A stretch of 64,000 nucleotides of DNA, taken from NCBI RefSeq assembly GCF_963678975.1, contig NC_089275.1, positions 11,749,682 to 11,813,681 on the forward strand, given 5' to 3'. Every line of letters starts with the position of its first letter. The stretch's first letter is position 1. The position numbers and the translations under genes are program-made. Shown here piece after piece: positions 35,701 through 47,844 of this stretch. The notes beneath the pieces were generated by a model. That model saw nothing but the letters and a program-made list of their open reading frames with translations. It had not been told where the DNA came from and ran no database searches. Source of the DNA: Dysidea avara (Eukaryota > Porifera > Demospongiae > Dictyoceratida > Dysideidae).

Positions 35701-38700
35701 AGCATGTCCCCAGATCCCCTAGAAAAAACATGCTACTCATGCTGTGGTGTGCTTCTCACACTGCACTACTAGTTGTATAAACCAGTTGCCACACTATGCA
35801 TACTAGCATCCCCATTGGGAAATCCTAGATCCACATCTGAAATTTACAGTTTAAAGTTTATGGCAGTTTTGGATTACCACTGACTTGCATTGTGCACATG
35901 TCATCCACACCATAAACCACTGCCTTGCACTATGGAGGGACGTATCCAAAGGTGCATGGTTCCCAGATTTTGTTGTGAGTCACAAATGTAGGAAGCTACC
36001 AAAAAAAATTTAACATTGAAAGGGTTCAATTGATTCATGATTTCATAGACAATGCAAACTATTTTTCAAAAACGCTTGGTCCTAAGTCCCTTGAAATCAC
36101 CAATGGGTGGTCATGAGATATAGATATGTATCATCAGTGTTAGTAAACATCTACATACAGGCTATCCACTTTCCTTCTGTTTAATATTTTATTGTGTTTC
36201 ACATAGATAAGTTTTTAGGAAAAATTCAGAAAGTGAGGCATGGGCTCACGGAAGTGACACTCCAAAGACACATGACTTGCTCAACAATTTAAGTATAGAC
36301 CAAAACAGTCCAATTTAAGAATTGAAGCATGGGATAGAGGACGCGGAAAAAAGAAAAAAAAAAACAAGAATCAAACAAGTCAGCATGTTATCTCTTTTTG
36401 GACTCAAATAAACATATATAAAAGAAGCATTCTCAGTACGCACTTATCTGCCCCTGATTTATATAAAACCACTGCTTTTTTCTTAGTCTCTAGCCATTGA
36501 GTCCAAATAGAGATCTCTGCGTGTTTAACATGCTGGCTTCTTTGACTCCTGTTTCTTTAGTTTTTCAGCGACCTCTATTTTTTACACTAGTTTGTTTACT
36601 TTTAAAAAAATCCATTTATGGATATATAGCTAACATGATAAGAAGTGCTGATGATACTTGATATTGCTCAAGCAGTATCAAGTCGGTCATCATGTACATG
36701 TACATTAGATGTTAAGTAGTTAGCTAATACTTCCTTACTAATGAATTTATTTTATACAGCTTTGATATATCCAACTATAGACAATGTATAACATGCTGTA
36801 GTCAGTAGTATGGCTTCAGTTGGGTGATCACAAAAAGCCAAGTACCCTACAGTTACATATTACTCCAAATGAAAAGTAACTTGATATATTACATTAAGTT
36901 AACATCGCTGCTGTGGTATGAACTTAATATACTGTGGTTAAAATATAGGTAATGATATAGGGTTTCCAAATGAACATGCTAATGTGAATAGACTGGGATA
37001 GCATTTAATAAAGAAATATTAACACATTGGTTTCTGACCAAGTCAGAAGATTAATGGCAGTGAACCTACCAGAAGCAAATTTGCTTGAAGTGGATGTTAT
37101 TATTGTAATATGCATTTAAAAATAGGTCATGGACGTGAAGAAAGACATAGGAAGGAAAGTTATGTGGCTTTTATCCCCAAAAAGTGCTCACATTTTGCTA
37201 TAGCGCTGAGGAAAAACAATAATATGAACAAAATGGCACAAAACGGCAGATTTCAGTTCTTAAAAAAGGTAGGTCCTTTTGACGTCATCTTTGCTAGTAG
37301 GCCTACATGTCTTCCAAATTAACTTCTAAGGCTTCTTTTAAGGTTGGAAGAGACTTCTAAGGTGGTGTTTAGTTGAGTGCTCTATTAGGATTTTGGAAAA
37401 AAACAGGGGCAACCTCAATTATGATCCACTACTCAGGTTTATGATGTAGCTAACACCACATATATGTAAAACAATGTGTGAAATCAAAGGTGATGGCAAG
37501 AAAATGACTGCAATGGTATTGAACTTTTTTCCTGGCTGCCACATCAATTTTTGTTTCACGCCTCCTTTAACCAATCTTGCCCATTTATCTAAGAACATTC
37601 TTGTACACGTAGGGGATGATGATGATGTGCTACTAAGATTTAACCACATATAATTGTAGTGTATAAGAATTAATTAAAACAGTATACGCATGCGGTGTTT
37701 CACATATGTGACCTAGTCTGGGAAAACCAGTCTTATCGCTTATTTACAAGTATCAAAGAATGCTGGTTTAAGTACTCAGTGTGTTGTAGCTCACCAATAG
37801 TTGAAGCTATTTGTACCAAATTTTCATGTTTTATACCAAATTGAATTCCTTACCTTCCAGAACAAGCCAACAGCTAAGTTTCCTGCCATTTTAGATAGGT
37901 TTTTAACTCGATACCAGGTGGGGTGGGTGGTGGGGGTTGCAGGAGCTCAAGATGCTGTTTAAAAGATTAAAGAGGAAAGCGTAAGGATGAATTAAGCTAA
38001 GTTATGGGCCATTCAGGTATCAAAACTGGCTAAAATGAAACAACATTTACAGCTCAGGTCTTTATTCAACACCACAGAGCTGTACAGCCATATACAGCCA
38101 TCCCCAGGCTGGCCAGAACTCCACTAGTGCCCCAGACAGCTCATACAGATTGTACTTGGGAAAAAGCAAAGTAGACCACTCAAGTCTAGCTGATTTTGAA
38201 TGTGAAATTTGATAGTTTACTCATGTAGCTTTGTGTTCTTGGTGAAAAATTAAATCTGCTGTCATGGGCGATAAGACTGGTTTCCCGAGATCCAGTCACA
38301 TACATGCACATATCTAGATCTGTTACTCACATTGTGTCTGTGGTCAAGTATCACGGTTGATGCTATTTTAAAAAATTCAATTGTTTTCATAGAGAAATTA
38401 CCAACATTGTTTACGGCATTTTTTATCATGTATGATACTGCATCTGTCGGTATAAACCATTCTAACTCTAAGGAGGAAAATGGAGAAGCATTTGAAAATG
38501 GCGACATCACATAAGGCTCCACTCCACACTGTTGTGAAATGAACTGTTTCAACTCATCATACTCCTCCTTTGTGATGGTCCAGAATATTTCCCTTCGCAC
38601 AATGGCTACCATTCTGTTATATCCTTCTGGAAATTTAACACCTTTCTGCTGACAGTGTTGATGAATCTCGTGCAGTTTTATTTGACACTGTTTCATCTGA

Positions 38701-39079
38701 AATTTTCCTGCCAACTCCAAACATGTTTCAGCTTTCAATGATGACAAAAGCATAACCAACATGGAGCAATCATCCCATCTGTAACAGTGGCGCAGTTTGC
38801 TTATCAACAATGTTTCAAGATCAATGCAAGCTTGTATGGCTTCAAGCTGGTTGTGATTGAACACTAAAACACCAGCCTTCTCTTTCACAGTTAGTGCAGA
38901 CAATGTAACTTTTAGCTTTTCTAGATTAACAGTTTCATTTTTCTTTAGTTCTCCCAAGATTTCTTCAAGAAGATTGCTGAATTCCACACTAGTTTGTTCA
39001 ACTGCAGTTGAAATGTTTGAGCTAATGTCAGTTGACATGTCTGAATCATCTATAATAATAGCAGAACAATCACATTCAT
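29735..39079 (-). CDS. Module-ankyrin protein A (5' end not found)
   Basis: Predicted intracellular adaptor. Minus-strand exons: 39079-38331 (unrecognised ~245-aa module), 35099-34995, 33692-33594, 32987-32889, 31944-31846 and 30718-30638 (ankyrin repeats), then 29815-29735 (acidic tail SVFGEAS...GEDSDIM and stop). From the second base of the first exon all junctions are phase 0, giving 436 aa. Three exons are exactly 99 nt and encode a full 33-residue repeat with the TALH.AA..GH signature and GADVNALD; the first and last repeats are degenerate. The module holds KLRHCYRWDD, ITKEEYDELKQFISQ, CGVEPYVMSPFS, EWFIP and KIA..VILD. It is clearly paralogous to the gene at 47845-59725, with the same splice phase into the module. 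An upstream exon ending in phase 1 is required, and I could not find it or a Death domain between 39080 and 47000. The function is unknown; the ankyrin repeats suggest protein binding. Confidence 0.8.
31134..31200. repeat. 35-bp tandem duplication
   Basis: GCAGTGAAACAAGGCAGGTC plus the following bases to CCTGCA appears twice head to tail. It lies inside a fragment of the 'TAGGGACC..GAAACAAG' repeat family. Confidence 0.9.
32341..32420. repeat. Perfect 40-bp tandem duplication
   Basis: Two identical 40-bp copies starting GGTGATCTTGTTCCAACCCC; no difference seen. Confidence 0.95.
33386..33499. mobile_element. Small foldback MITE, 114 bp
   Basis: GGGTTGAAACTGGGTTA faces TAACCCAGTTTCAACCC. A related half-copy with 'TTGAAACCGGGTCA' and 'TGACCCGG' lies near 40454-40510. 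Confidence 0.8.
34206..34290 (+). repeat. SINE-like 3' end with TAA-rich tail
   Basis: CAGGCTGTAGGACCAGGTGT, then CTACAGACCTTCAGCACTTG, then TGCTGTAAAGCATTAATAAA and further AATAA repeats. The same block occurs in the opposite orientation at 56116-56205 and in degraded form near 30490-30545. Confidence 0.6.
36333..36579. mobile_element. Foldback MITE, family F1 copy 2
   Basis: Homologous to 9677-9941: the ends GATAGAGG..CGC and GCGACCTCTATT face each other, with shared internal blocks TCAGCATGTT, TCTGCCCCTGATTTAT and GAGTCCAAATAGAGATCTCT. Confidence 0.75.
37707..38300. mobile_element. TGTGACC-ended inverted-repeat element, copy 1
   Basis: 594 bp with ends TGTGACCTAGTCTGGGAAAA and, on the other strand, TGTGACTGGATCTCGGGAAA, both continuing into ACCAGTCTTATCGC. 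Flanked by TA on each side, as for Tc1/mariner-type insertions. It stops 30 bp from the splice donor end of the module exon of gene A. A full paralogue is at 41701-42796. Confidence 0.8.
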
Positions 39080-41700
39080 CTATACACAAAGATATGTAAA
39101 CACATTAAGCCAGATACAAGTTTGTAACACTGAAATAAAGCTGGTGCAGCATATATCAGGCCCATACAATGCCAACCATACCTGTTTTGTTTAGTAAGAT
39201 TTTGTCTTAGTTTACTTTTATTGTCATAGTAATCACTCACAATGCTAGGAGCATAGCTATGTATGAACAATCTCACTGACATACATACATGGTAGTTTGT
39301 ATGGTAACTGGTACATTTAGCGGTTGGCACCAACAATAATTAACACATAATGTTAAATCCCTTATTCTTGCTGGATTTGCTCATGGGTCTAACTAAATAC
39401 CCACAATTCTGTGGATTAAGGTTTCAAAAGAAAATTAATGTTTATCTTTTATCGTATAGCCAGTTATTTTTGAAGGGTTTTTATTTTCAGATATTTTGAA
39501 GAGGCTCTTCTGTTCAAAAATGAATCCCCAATACCTATACCGTTTTCGAAAATAAATTCCCACAATTTAAAGTAACTTGTCTCTACGTGACCAAATATTT
39601 ATGCATGAATATGTAATTGCTTGTATTAGTGATACAGCTGATCCCAGAACTGGACGTTGGGGATTGACAAAGTCTGCTGCAATTCTAGCAAAGGCATAAC
39701 TGAGCAGGTGGCTGATTAGAATTTGTTTCACTTGAGACAAGACGAGAGGCTCCCCCACTCTTCCTCCAATACATAGGGACAGGATTACTCCATCAGTAAG
39801 TCAGTTGTTGCACACATATCTTTTGTAATTTGTGAATTTCCATTTATTTGGAAACCACCTGCACTTCAAAATAATTATGCACTCTTTGAAATCAAAACTT
39901 TCAAAAATTCAGATTTTGCCTCATTTGTGAAAGTTTCTGCCTCAAAACTAACCTGCTATATGGTAGTTAAAATCCACTCAATAGTTCTATCAACTCATTG
40001 GACCAAGATCTTACATTATTTAGTTAATCACTAACAAATGTGTATCTTCTAAAACATACTAAGAGTATATCTTGTGATGGTCACTTACTATGAACTTAAT
40101 TTTTCATAGTTTTACTTTTGTTAATAGTTTTATTAATGTAACAACCTACCATTAAATACGTGAAGCAATTAATGAAGTTAAAGTGTATACTGTTAAATAT
40201 GAAAGTACCTTTTATTTCTCCAGAATAAGTCTTTTCCATATTGATTAATAGATGTATAATAATTGGCTGCTCATGTAGGTAGCTGCAGGAGAGAGATAAA
40301 AGGGAGCTATGTTGCTTGCTAGTAACCTGCACAAGACTACAAATTCACAATAAAGTTAAAAATGCACAACAATAAACTCTGTGTGTACCTGTGCAAAAAG
40401 GAACTACATACAGTTGGTTCAGCCTTGTTTTTTTATTAATAACTCTTTGTAATACAGGCCAGCATTGAAACCGGGTCACTACTGCAGACCTGGATGACCT
40501 ACTGACCCGGACACCAAGATTATAAGACGTGTGCCAAGAGTCTAAAGTATTAAGTTAGGAAGCTATACGATAATTCAACAACATAGCTAACAATTAGGCA
40601 GTGCATGGGCATGGTTCAAAGTACGGTAGCAGGTAGCAAAATACATTTGCCATAAATGGAAGTGGCTTCATGCATATCTACAAACTTCAACACACTTAAC
40701 CGATAAATTAGCACAGATCCATGTCTACAGACAATATCACATATTCTTGACAAGTGGGCATGGCTCACAAAAGAACTAGTATGCTGCAAGACTAGACTAT
40801 GACTCATAAAATAACTGCATTTGTTTAATCACATTGATTTGTACACTAAATAAAAATTGATTATTGGGTGTCAGCCATGGACATGGATTCATACACCTAC
40901 TGATAAATAGGTGTGGCTCCACATAACCTATTTACAACACAAAGGGGTCACAATTTCAAATCATACAAGCTGTTTTTAAGTATACTCAGCCAAAGAAATT
41001 GCGTATTAGTAAGAGTAATCAATGATCGGAACAATCTACTCCAACAAGTCATAAATTCTGAATCATTGAACACTTCTGCTGAAAAGATAATAAGTATGAT
41101 TGTAAATTTACACAATACACACGCACTCATGCAGGATACACATGCAGGTATTGCCTTTAGGTTATATAAATGGGCGTGGCTCACAAAAGAAGTTTGTACT
41201 ATACTATGACAGATTAATGTGTACATTTCACACCACCAAACTATTTAATTCATTTCACAAGTAATCCAATCTAGGTCAGACCCTGATATTGATTATCCCA
41301 TACACAAATTCAGGCATACACATGTAAAAATTGTGTTATTGTTCTTTATGTTAATAACACCAGTGTGGTGCAGCCGTTTGTTGCACTGCACGGCACACTA
41401 CTGTGTGCCTTAATTTTAATATGCTATGGACTGAATTACATCTTTTAAGGAACATGACCAGTTACAGTACCTAATTACTCTCCTAAAGATATCAATGGGA
41501 TAATTATGTCCCTCGAAAATTGGTACGTATACGGTAGTCCAGGATACTAGACGGTATACGGTAGTTCAGGATACTAGATGGCTCCCTAATTCAATTGTAC
41601 CATTTTTCCCTTTTAAAATGTATGGGGAGCCATGGAGAAAAATGTACCCTTTCAGTTTGTTTTATTTATGCCAAAGTAGCTGATCCAACCCAACCGTATA
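39080..41700. other. No supported gene; upstream of module-ankyrin gene A
   Basis: Holds a LINE remnant (40955-41100) and duplicated blocks around GGGCGTGGCTCACAAAAGAA (near 40745 and 41170). The missing 5' exon of gene A may lie here but no candidate is convincing. Confidence 0.5.
40955..41100 (+). pseudogene. LINE ORF2 C-terminal remnant
   Basis: The frame contains RNCVLVRVINDRNNLLQQVI followed by NSESLNTSAEKI. This parallels the common LINE tail '..F..RV...WN.LP..VV.A.S...FK..L'. The Trp-Asn pair has become Arg-Asn, and nothing upstream of it is intact. Confidence 0.55.
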
Positions 41701-42796
41701 TGTGACCCAGTCTGGGAAAACCGGTCTCATCGCCTATTTCAAAGTATCGAGAAATACTGATTTTAAGCATTCTGTGTGTTGTAGCTTGCCAATGGTTAAA
41801 GCTACGTGTACCAAATTTTCACACATTTTAGACCAATTCCTTACCTTCCAAAGCATCCACTGTACAAGTAGCCAATAACTAGGGCTGGGAGATTATATCG
41901 ATTGTTGAATTAATCGTGATTGTCTCTGAACATCGTGATGTTGATATGTATTTTAAATAATCATGATGTTGTGACATCACTTGCAAATATGCATTAGTAA
42001 ACTGTAAATTCAAAATGGTGCCACATACTGTTGTGGAAGAACACGATCCAGGAAACAAGCTTGATGGAGTTCATTATGAGAATAAATCTTACTATGCAGT
42101 TTACAGCTTATCTGTTAGAAACCATTGAATTATAAGGATACTATTATTCATTATGCTGTTTTGCATTAAACAGTAACTGCCTATGGCCTTAATTGTGTTG
42201 AACAGTTGCATGTAATTTCACTGTGTATTAAATAATTCATACAAAGTTGTGCATACATGATGCTGATGCATGTGAGTTATAACATCGAGATAGTTATCGT
42301 AATCGTGATATGTTGCATCCTACAATTGTGAAAGTAGCAAAATGTCACAATCGCTCAGCCCTACCAATAACTAAGTTTCCTGCCATTTTAGATAGTTTTA
42401 AACCAAGGTTGACTGTATCAACAAGCTCCAAAAGGGGTGAGAGGCGGGGCCCTGGAGGAGGGCAAGAGGCTGTTTAAAATCTTAAAAGAGGAAGGAGTAG
42501 GAATAAATTAGGTCAAGATATGGGTCATTCATGTTATCAAAACTGGCTATAATGAAAGGATATTTACAGCACAGGTCTTTATTCAACACCATGGCAATGT
42601 ACAACCGCATACAGCCATGGCCAGTGCTCTGGTAAAGCTTCGGACCACTGGTATAGATCACCACTGTGCTTGAAGGTAAAAGCAGACTAGCTGATTTTTG
42701 ATAGTTTATTCATGTGGCTTTGTGTCAGTTTTTAGTGAAAATCAAATCTGCTGTCATGGGTGATAAGACCGGTTTTCCCAGACCCATGTAGTCACG
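41701..42796. mobile_element. TGTGACC-ended element, copy 2, with nested hAT insertion
   Basis: Begins TGTGACCCAGTCTGGGAAAA after TA and ends with the matching inverted repeat before TA at 42797. Homologous over most of its length to 37707-38300. It is split at 41880-42363 by a hAT-type MITE, so it was in place before that insertion. Confidence 0.82.
41880..42363. mobile_element. hAT-type MITE, 484 bp, nested
   Basis: Perfect 8-bp duplication CCAATAAC at 41872-41879 and 42364-42371. The ends are TAGGGCTGGGAGATTATATC and TAGGGCTGAGCGATTGTGAC. Subterminal words ATCGTGAT/ATCACGAT repeat. No transposase. Confidence 0.93.
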
Positions 42797-44383
42797 TAAT
42801 TATATTTCTGAGATCCACAATCAATATTCTATCTAGCTATACATTGAGCCTATAACTACTGTGGATCCATAATTTAATAGTTTAAAATGATTGACAACCT
42901 GATTGAGTTATCTGAGGGGTCCACTTAAGTATCTCATACAGCCTGAAATCTAGTTGAAATCTCAAATCTCAGCCCACTGTTAAACTGAAATCTTTATAAA
43001 ATGCTATAAAGTTCTGTGTAAGTTCCTGTATACTTTCATGCTCGCATCATCATGTGTGCTACATTCAACACCTGTATAGATAAAAGTGAAAGGTTTTCGC
43101 ACATTTCCTGATACTCAACATCATGTGATCCAACTATTTGGATTTTATTTGCTCTGAAATCTTGAAATCCTACCATGAAGTGTTTGAATTCTTGCCAAAT
43201 CTCCTCGAAGCCCCGTACATGATTTTTCCTAGTTGTGGATACACGGAGAAAGTGATAGTTTTGTGTCCAAAGGAATTGTCTGTGAAGAATTTCATGGGCA
43301 TATCGATATAGAGTGGTAACACCTGATGTCACAGTCTAGTACTGTAGTTACATAATCACTTCTGCAGGGCAGAAAATTTATGCATGCTATTGGAGCACGC
43401 ATTTACTTCGCCTCAGGAACTGTCTTTCTAACTGTGACTACATTTTTTTATCCTTGTAATCTGAGTAAAACCAACCAGATGCCCAAATAACATATTCCCA
43501 AAGTCTGTTCTATGTTCTGTGTAAGTTTTTCATGCAGAATAAATCACCAGAAATATCAGTTGTCTATTTATTCCCAGGGTGTCTACCAATTTTGGGAAAA
43601 GGTCTTTATGTTATCATCGGTGTGTTCTGTGGAACAATCCACAATTAGCTGTTGTGGAAGCTACTATTCTTTCATCATTCAAATAGTTGTATGGAATTAA
43701 TATTAGCTAATTCTTTGCATTTGTTTTGCGTGTATACATATTATTTTGGTGTTGTATCTATTGTGTGTTGTACTTTCTCCTCTTGCTCACAGGGCTCCAC
43801 TGAAAATCAGTATTGGGTTACTGAGTAGAATCCCTGTATAAAAATTATGATTACAACCAGAAGCTGACTTGTAGCTTCTTGAAGCCCCACCTCTTGTCCG
43901 CGGTTACGCGGTTAAAGTAATTAACTATGGACGTTTTTTTTGAAAAGAATTAACGATCTAAGACTCCCAAACGTTTAATTCACTAACTCGGATCGTAACT
44001 CAGGACCAGGCCAGTAACAAGACAAGGAAATCGAGCTAACGTGCGAAGGAGAAAATGGCCTTCTCTTTCGAGTTTAACCTCGTTTAACAACACTGAAACA
44101 ATACTAACAGAAACTCTCACATCAACAAAGTGTTTCATCAACGAAGTGGCAGCATCCCAAGCAAATACTAACAATCCACCGCGCGAACACTCCACTTAAT
44201 CTTACTCGAGATCCGTTACACGAAGTCAAGGGGATTCCTTCAGTGCCTAGCCTTGCTGGCCAACAACTGGCAGGAAATTACATCATGAAGCTATATATGT
44301 CAAGTGATGCAGGAATGCACATATACACTTTTTTTTTTAACATTACAGGCTTAGATATTAGACTTCATAGCTAATATAACAAG
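42797..44383. other. Intergenic, one unrecognised reading frame
   Basis: The minus-strand frame 43341-43036 follows an AG and reads TLYRYAHEILHRQFLWTQNY and RGFEEIWQEFKHFMVGFQDF for 98 codons. A donor-like GT lies after LLSIQ. It has protein-like composition but no family I know and no partner exons. It could be an exon of a gene on the minus strand or chance. No other exon seen. Confidence 0.3.
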
Positions 44384-44690
44384 AGGTAGTCACTTCCATA
44401 CCGCCAATTGATGCGCTCGCGACCTGGATCAAAAAGTTTGATCGCCAAAATATCGCCTTGATCACTTGATTTCATCTTTCCAAGAGCCTTGATTCTTGAT
44501 CGTCAACCGTAAAAGCTTAGTAAATTCTCGTGTTGCTCAAAGTTAGCTTTCCAAAGGTGATTGATCGCCACTTTTGCGGACGCCTTGATCGCTCAGTTGA
44601 TTCACTGCAAAAATACCCCTTGATCACTTGATTAAATCTTGATCCCGGTCGCAAGCGCATCAATTGGTGGTATGGAGGTGACTACCCCTT
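44384..44690. mobile_element. Foldback MITE, ~307 bp
   Basis: AGGTAGTCACTTCCATACCG pairs with its reverse complement at 44665-44690; the arms continue through CCAATTGATGCGC and GCGACC. The interior is packed with CTTGATCACTTGAT and related words in both orientations. Confidence 0.85.
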
Positions 44691-47600
44691 GCATAATTAC
44701 AAAAACTTCCTTTCTTTCCAATATGGATAAATATAGCCACCATATAGATCCCATCTATGGTCCCGCACAGCATCAGCTCAGCAAGTTCTAGCCTCTGAGT
44801 GTAGGCCCCAGACATGCATGGTAACATCTCAAGTATATACTCATGATCATATATCTGATCTCCTGGCATAACTGCTGGCAGGTGACAATGTGACTTGTAT
44901 GTCCGAACCTGTACATGTGCCACAAATGGTACCGGTATCAGTGGCATTGAGGAACTGTTAAAAACCAGATTTCTTCATGTTTGTATGGCAGAACACAACC
45001 AATGTGTCACTTTAGATGGCATTTATGTTCAGTTCTGTTGGGTGTTCTTTTAGGGGACATGCAGTCCTTGCTCCTCGGACTAACTCTGTTTTCTTGTCTA
45101 CATATGTACAGTATTACGTAAATGTTTTAACAGAAACTATACTAGCTATACAGCCCTGTAAATGGTTTGCTGATGACTCTATATATCATACAAGGCCCCA
45201 ATGCTAAGAAGTTACAAGAATGCTTTGGAAGCAAAAGTGGTGATGGAGTCAAATGCTTTATTATAAGTGTTTCACAGCTTAGAGATGACATAAGATCCTG
45301 CATACATATACACAGAAGCTAATTTTTGGTATCACAATCCAGAGTGACTTAATGGCCGCATAATCACATCCAATCCATTACTTCTAAAGAAGTATAGTTA
45401 ACCTGAGAACCTTTTCACCCTAGTTAAGAGACAGAGCCTAATATAGCTTACTTAGTGAGAGGTGAACTTGAGTGTGCTTTTATAGTCTACAGCTTGCACC
45501 TTATAATGATCACCACTTGATAATCATGTTCTATATAACATTTTAAAACAGGACACCTAGCCATCTGCTGTCTCAGAATTTCACACTGAAATATCACAAT
45601 ATCAACTGCAAACTAGATCTAGCCATGTGTTCTGACTAGCTGAAACATTCTGTAATACAGATACTTACAAGTACTCCTTCCTGATATCAAGCTTAAGCCT
45701 ACATATATAGATTATGCAACTCTTTACCATGTCACATTGCTGTGTGTACATCTGTAGAATCCTTTAAGTTAGCACAATAAAATTACATTCCTGAAAATAA
45801 ATACACTCAGCTACAGTACTTCTGTATGTATGCATAACTCACTAACTAGTATAAGTACTGTGAAACATGATGTAGAGTAAATGAACTCCTTCATGCTTAA
45901 TTGATAAAATAATCAACCACGCTATTTATAAAATAATTTTGTGGAGTGTAAACTGACCATAATTCTACTAGAGATAATAGCAGACACCTATGTAAGAATC
46001 TCTGTGGATACTCCTCATTTTGACCAACAGTGTGGTTTTTGACCACCAAAATATTGCTACATTTGTGTAACACATACTGTTTTATACAATATTCAGACAA
46101 TCAACAAATTAATTACACAACTTGTCAATTTCATAAAAAGTGTATGCACAATTGTTCCAGTTGAGTATGCATGCTGTTGCTTCATTAATCATTGAATTTT
46201 GGATGATTGTTAATGTTTATAGCTAATACAATTAGGCGTTTCTTCCCTAACAAAATCCACACATATAATTGTATTAGTTTTGTTATAAATCACACACCAA
46301 AACTGCACAGATAATTATACATAACAATAACATACGTAGCTACCATCCACATTATAGTATACAATGCTTTTGTGCACATACAGTAACTGCACAGTGTACT
46401 GACTATACCTGCAAGTACATTATATAATTTGTATGAGAAACAATCATCAATATGCAAATTTTGAGAAAACTTACATGTGCAGTTTGAATGTGCATACACA
46501 TCAAAGAAGTGGCTATGCTAATTATTGACCAAGCCTGCAAAAACAGCGTATGTCTACACCCCATCACTCTACAGATCATATCTCAGTATTGGAACAGAAC
46601 ATTTGTATTCTGTAACTTGCATCATAAAGCCAATTAAATGCTTACTAGGAGCTAAAAATTGCACTGCCATAGCATAATGGTACAAACAGTTGAGTGATTA
46701 AAATATGAAAAAAGCAAAAATCATGTGCCCACATGCCCTATTTTCGCAGGCCCAGTCACACATTTACTCATTATAGACATGTTATGACATACACTCCCAG
46801 TGCTTAAACATGCATTGCTCAGCAATGAATATGGACATCACTGACTAAAGGTCTCACAGCAGGTGTCATAACATGGTATGTAGTAGCTACTCAGTGAAAT
46901 ATAATACTAGGCCATCTATGCCTGCATGTGCATTACTCATGTGATAAAAATCAATGCAGGATTTGATCCTAGGAGATCTGAGGTAGGAGGCTACATCTAG
47001 AGTATGTGCATCTCACTTATCATGTAAGATAAACAGTTGTTCTACACACATAAAGCAAAAACGTAAACTGTTTTGCTATTGTACATGTGCTAAATGGTCA
47101 CTGCTACACAGTGAACTAGTACTATATAGTACAATGTGCACTATCTGGGGCTATGAGTCAGCACAGGTAAATCTACCGGGGCAGGACTGATAACTGACGA
47201 GAAGGCTGTTAACAGCACAGCTCACCTCTGTATTCACACAGCCTCTAATGCAGGCACACTTCATTTAGGATTGAGCAAGGCGGTGGTTTGTTATTAGTGT
47301 GAACTGTCGACCATACAGGAACTTAGTGATACCAAAACATCAATGAGAGAGCCTCTTTCTCTATCTGGGGGCAATTCTTTTCAACAGCAGATAGAGTTTG
47401 TCATGCAAATTCCACAGGGTGTTCAAAGCCAGCAGTTATGCAGATGGGTTATCCTGGCTCCCACTTCCTATCCAACCACCAGACAACAGTGAGTTTACAT
47501 ATCCTGTCGGTAAGATACAGGCCTTACTAGTTACCTCTGGAGCCCTGGTCAAAGCATGTCTCACAACAAAGGTGTGGGCACTCAAAGTCCTACTGCATTC

Positions 47601-47728
47601 AAACACACACATACACACACACATGCTATGTATACAAACACACACACACTTGCACACACGCACGCACGCATACACGCACTACACTACACTAAACTATATA
47701 AATACACACACCACATGTTTATACACAC

Positions 47729-47805
<77 letters not shown>

Positions 47806-47844
47806 TGCACACACGCATGCACACACACCACGTGCACACACATT
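44691..47844. other. No supported gene
   Basis: AT-rich with short frames only. A FADDS tetrad-like stretch near 45168 recalls the reverse transcriptase active site of LINEs, but too little flanks it. Bases 47602-47838 are CA-rich microsatellite, which forms the immediate 3' flank of the module-ankyrin gene B. Confidence 0.5.
47602..47838. repeat. CA-rich microsatellite
   Basis: The pure run covers 47722-47802, with GCAC/GCATGCAC-interrupted shoulders. It begins 7 bp past the stop codon of gene B, so the gene's 3' UTR would be GT-rich. Confidence 0.93.

Noticed and set aside
45160-45205. FADDS as a LINE reverse transcriptase active site
   Set aside because: Only the short motif is present; the residues on either side do not follow a reverse transcriptase pattern.
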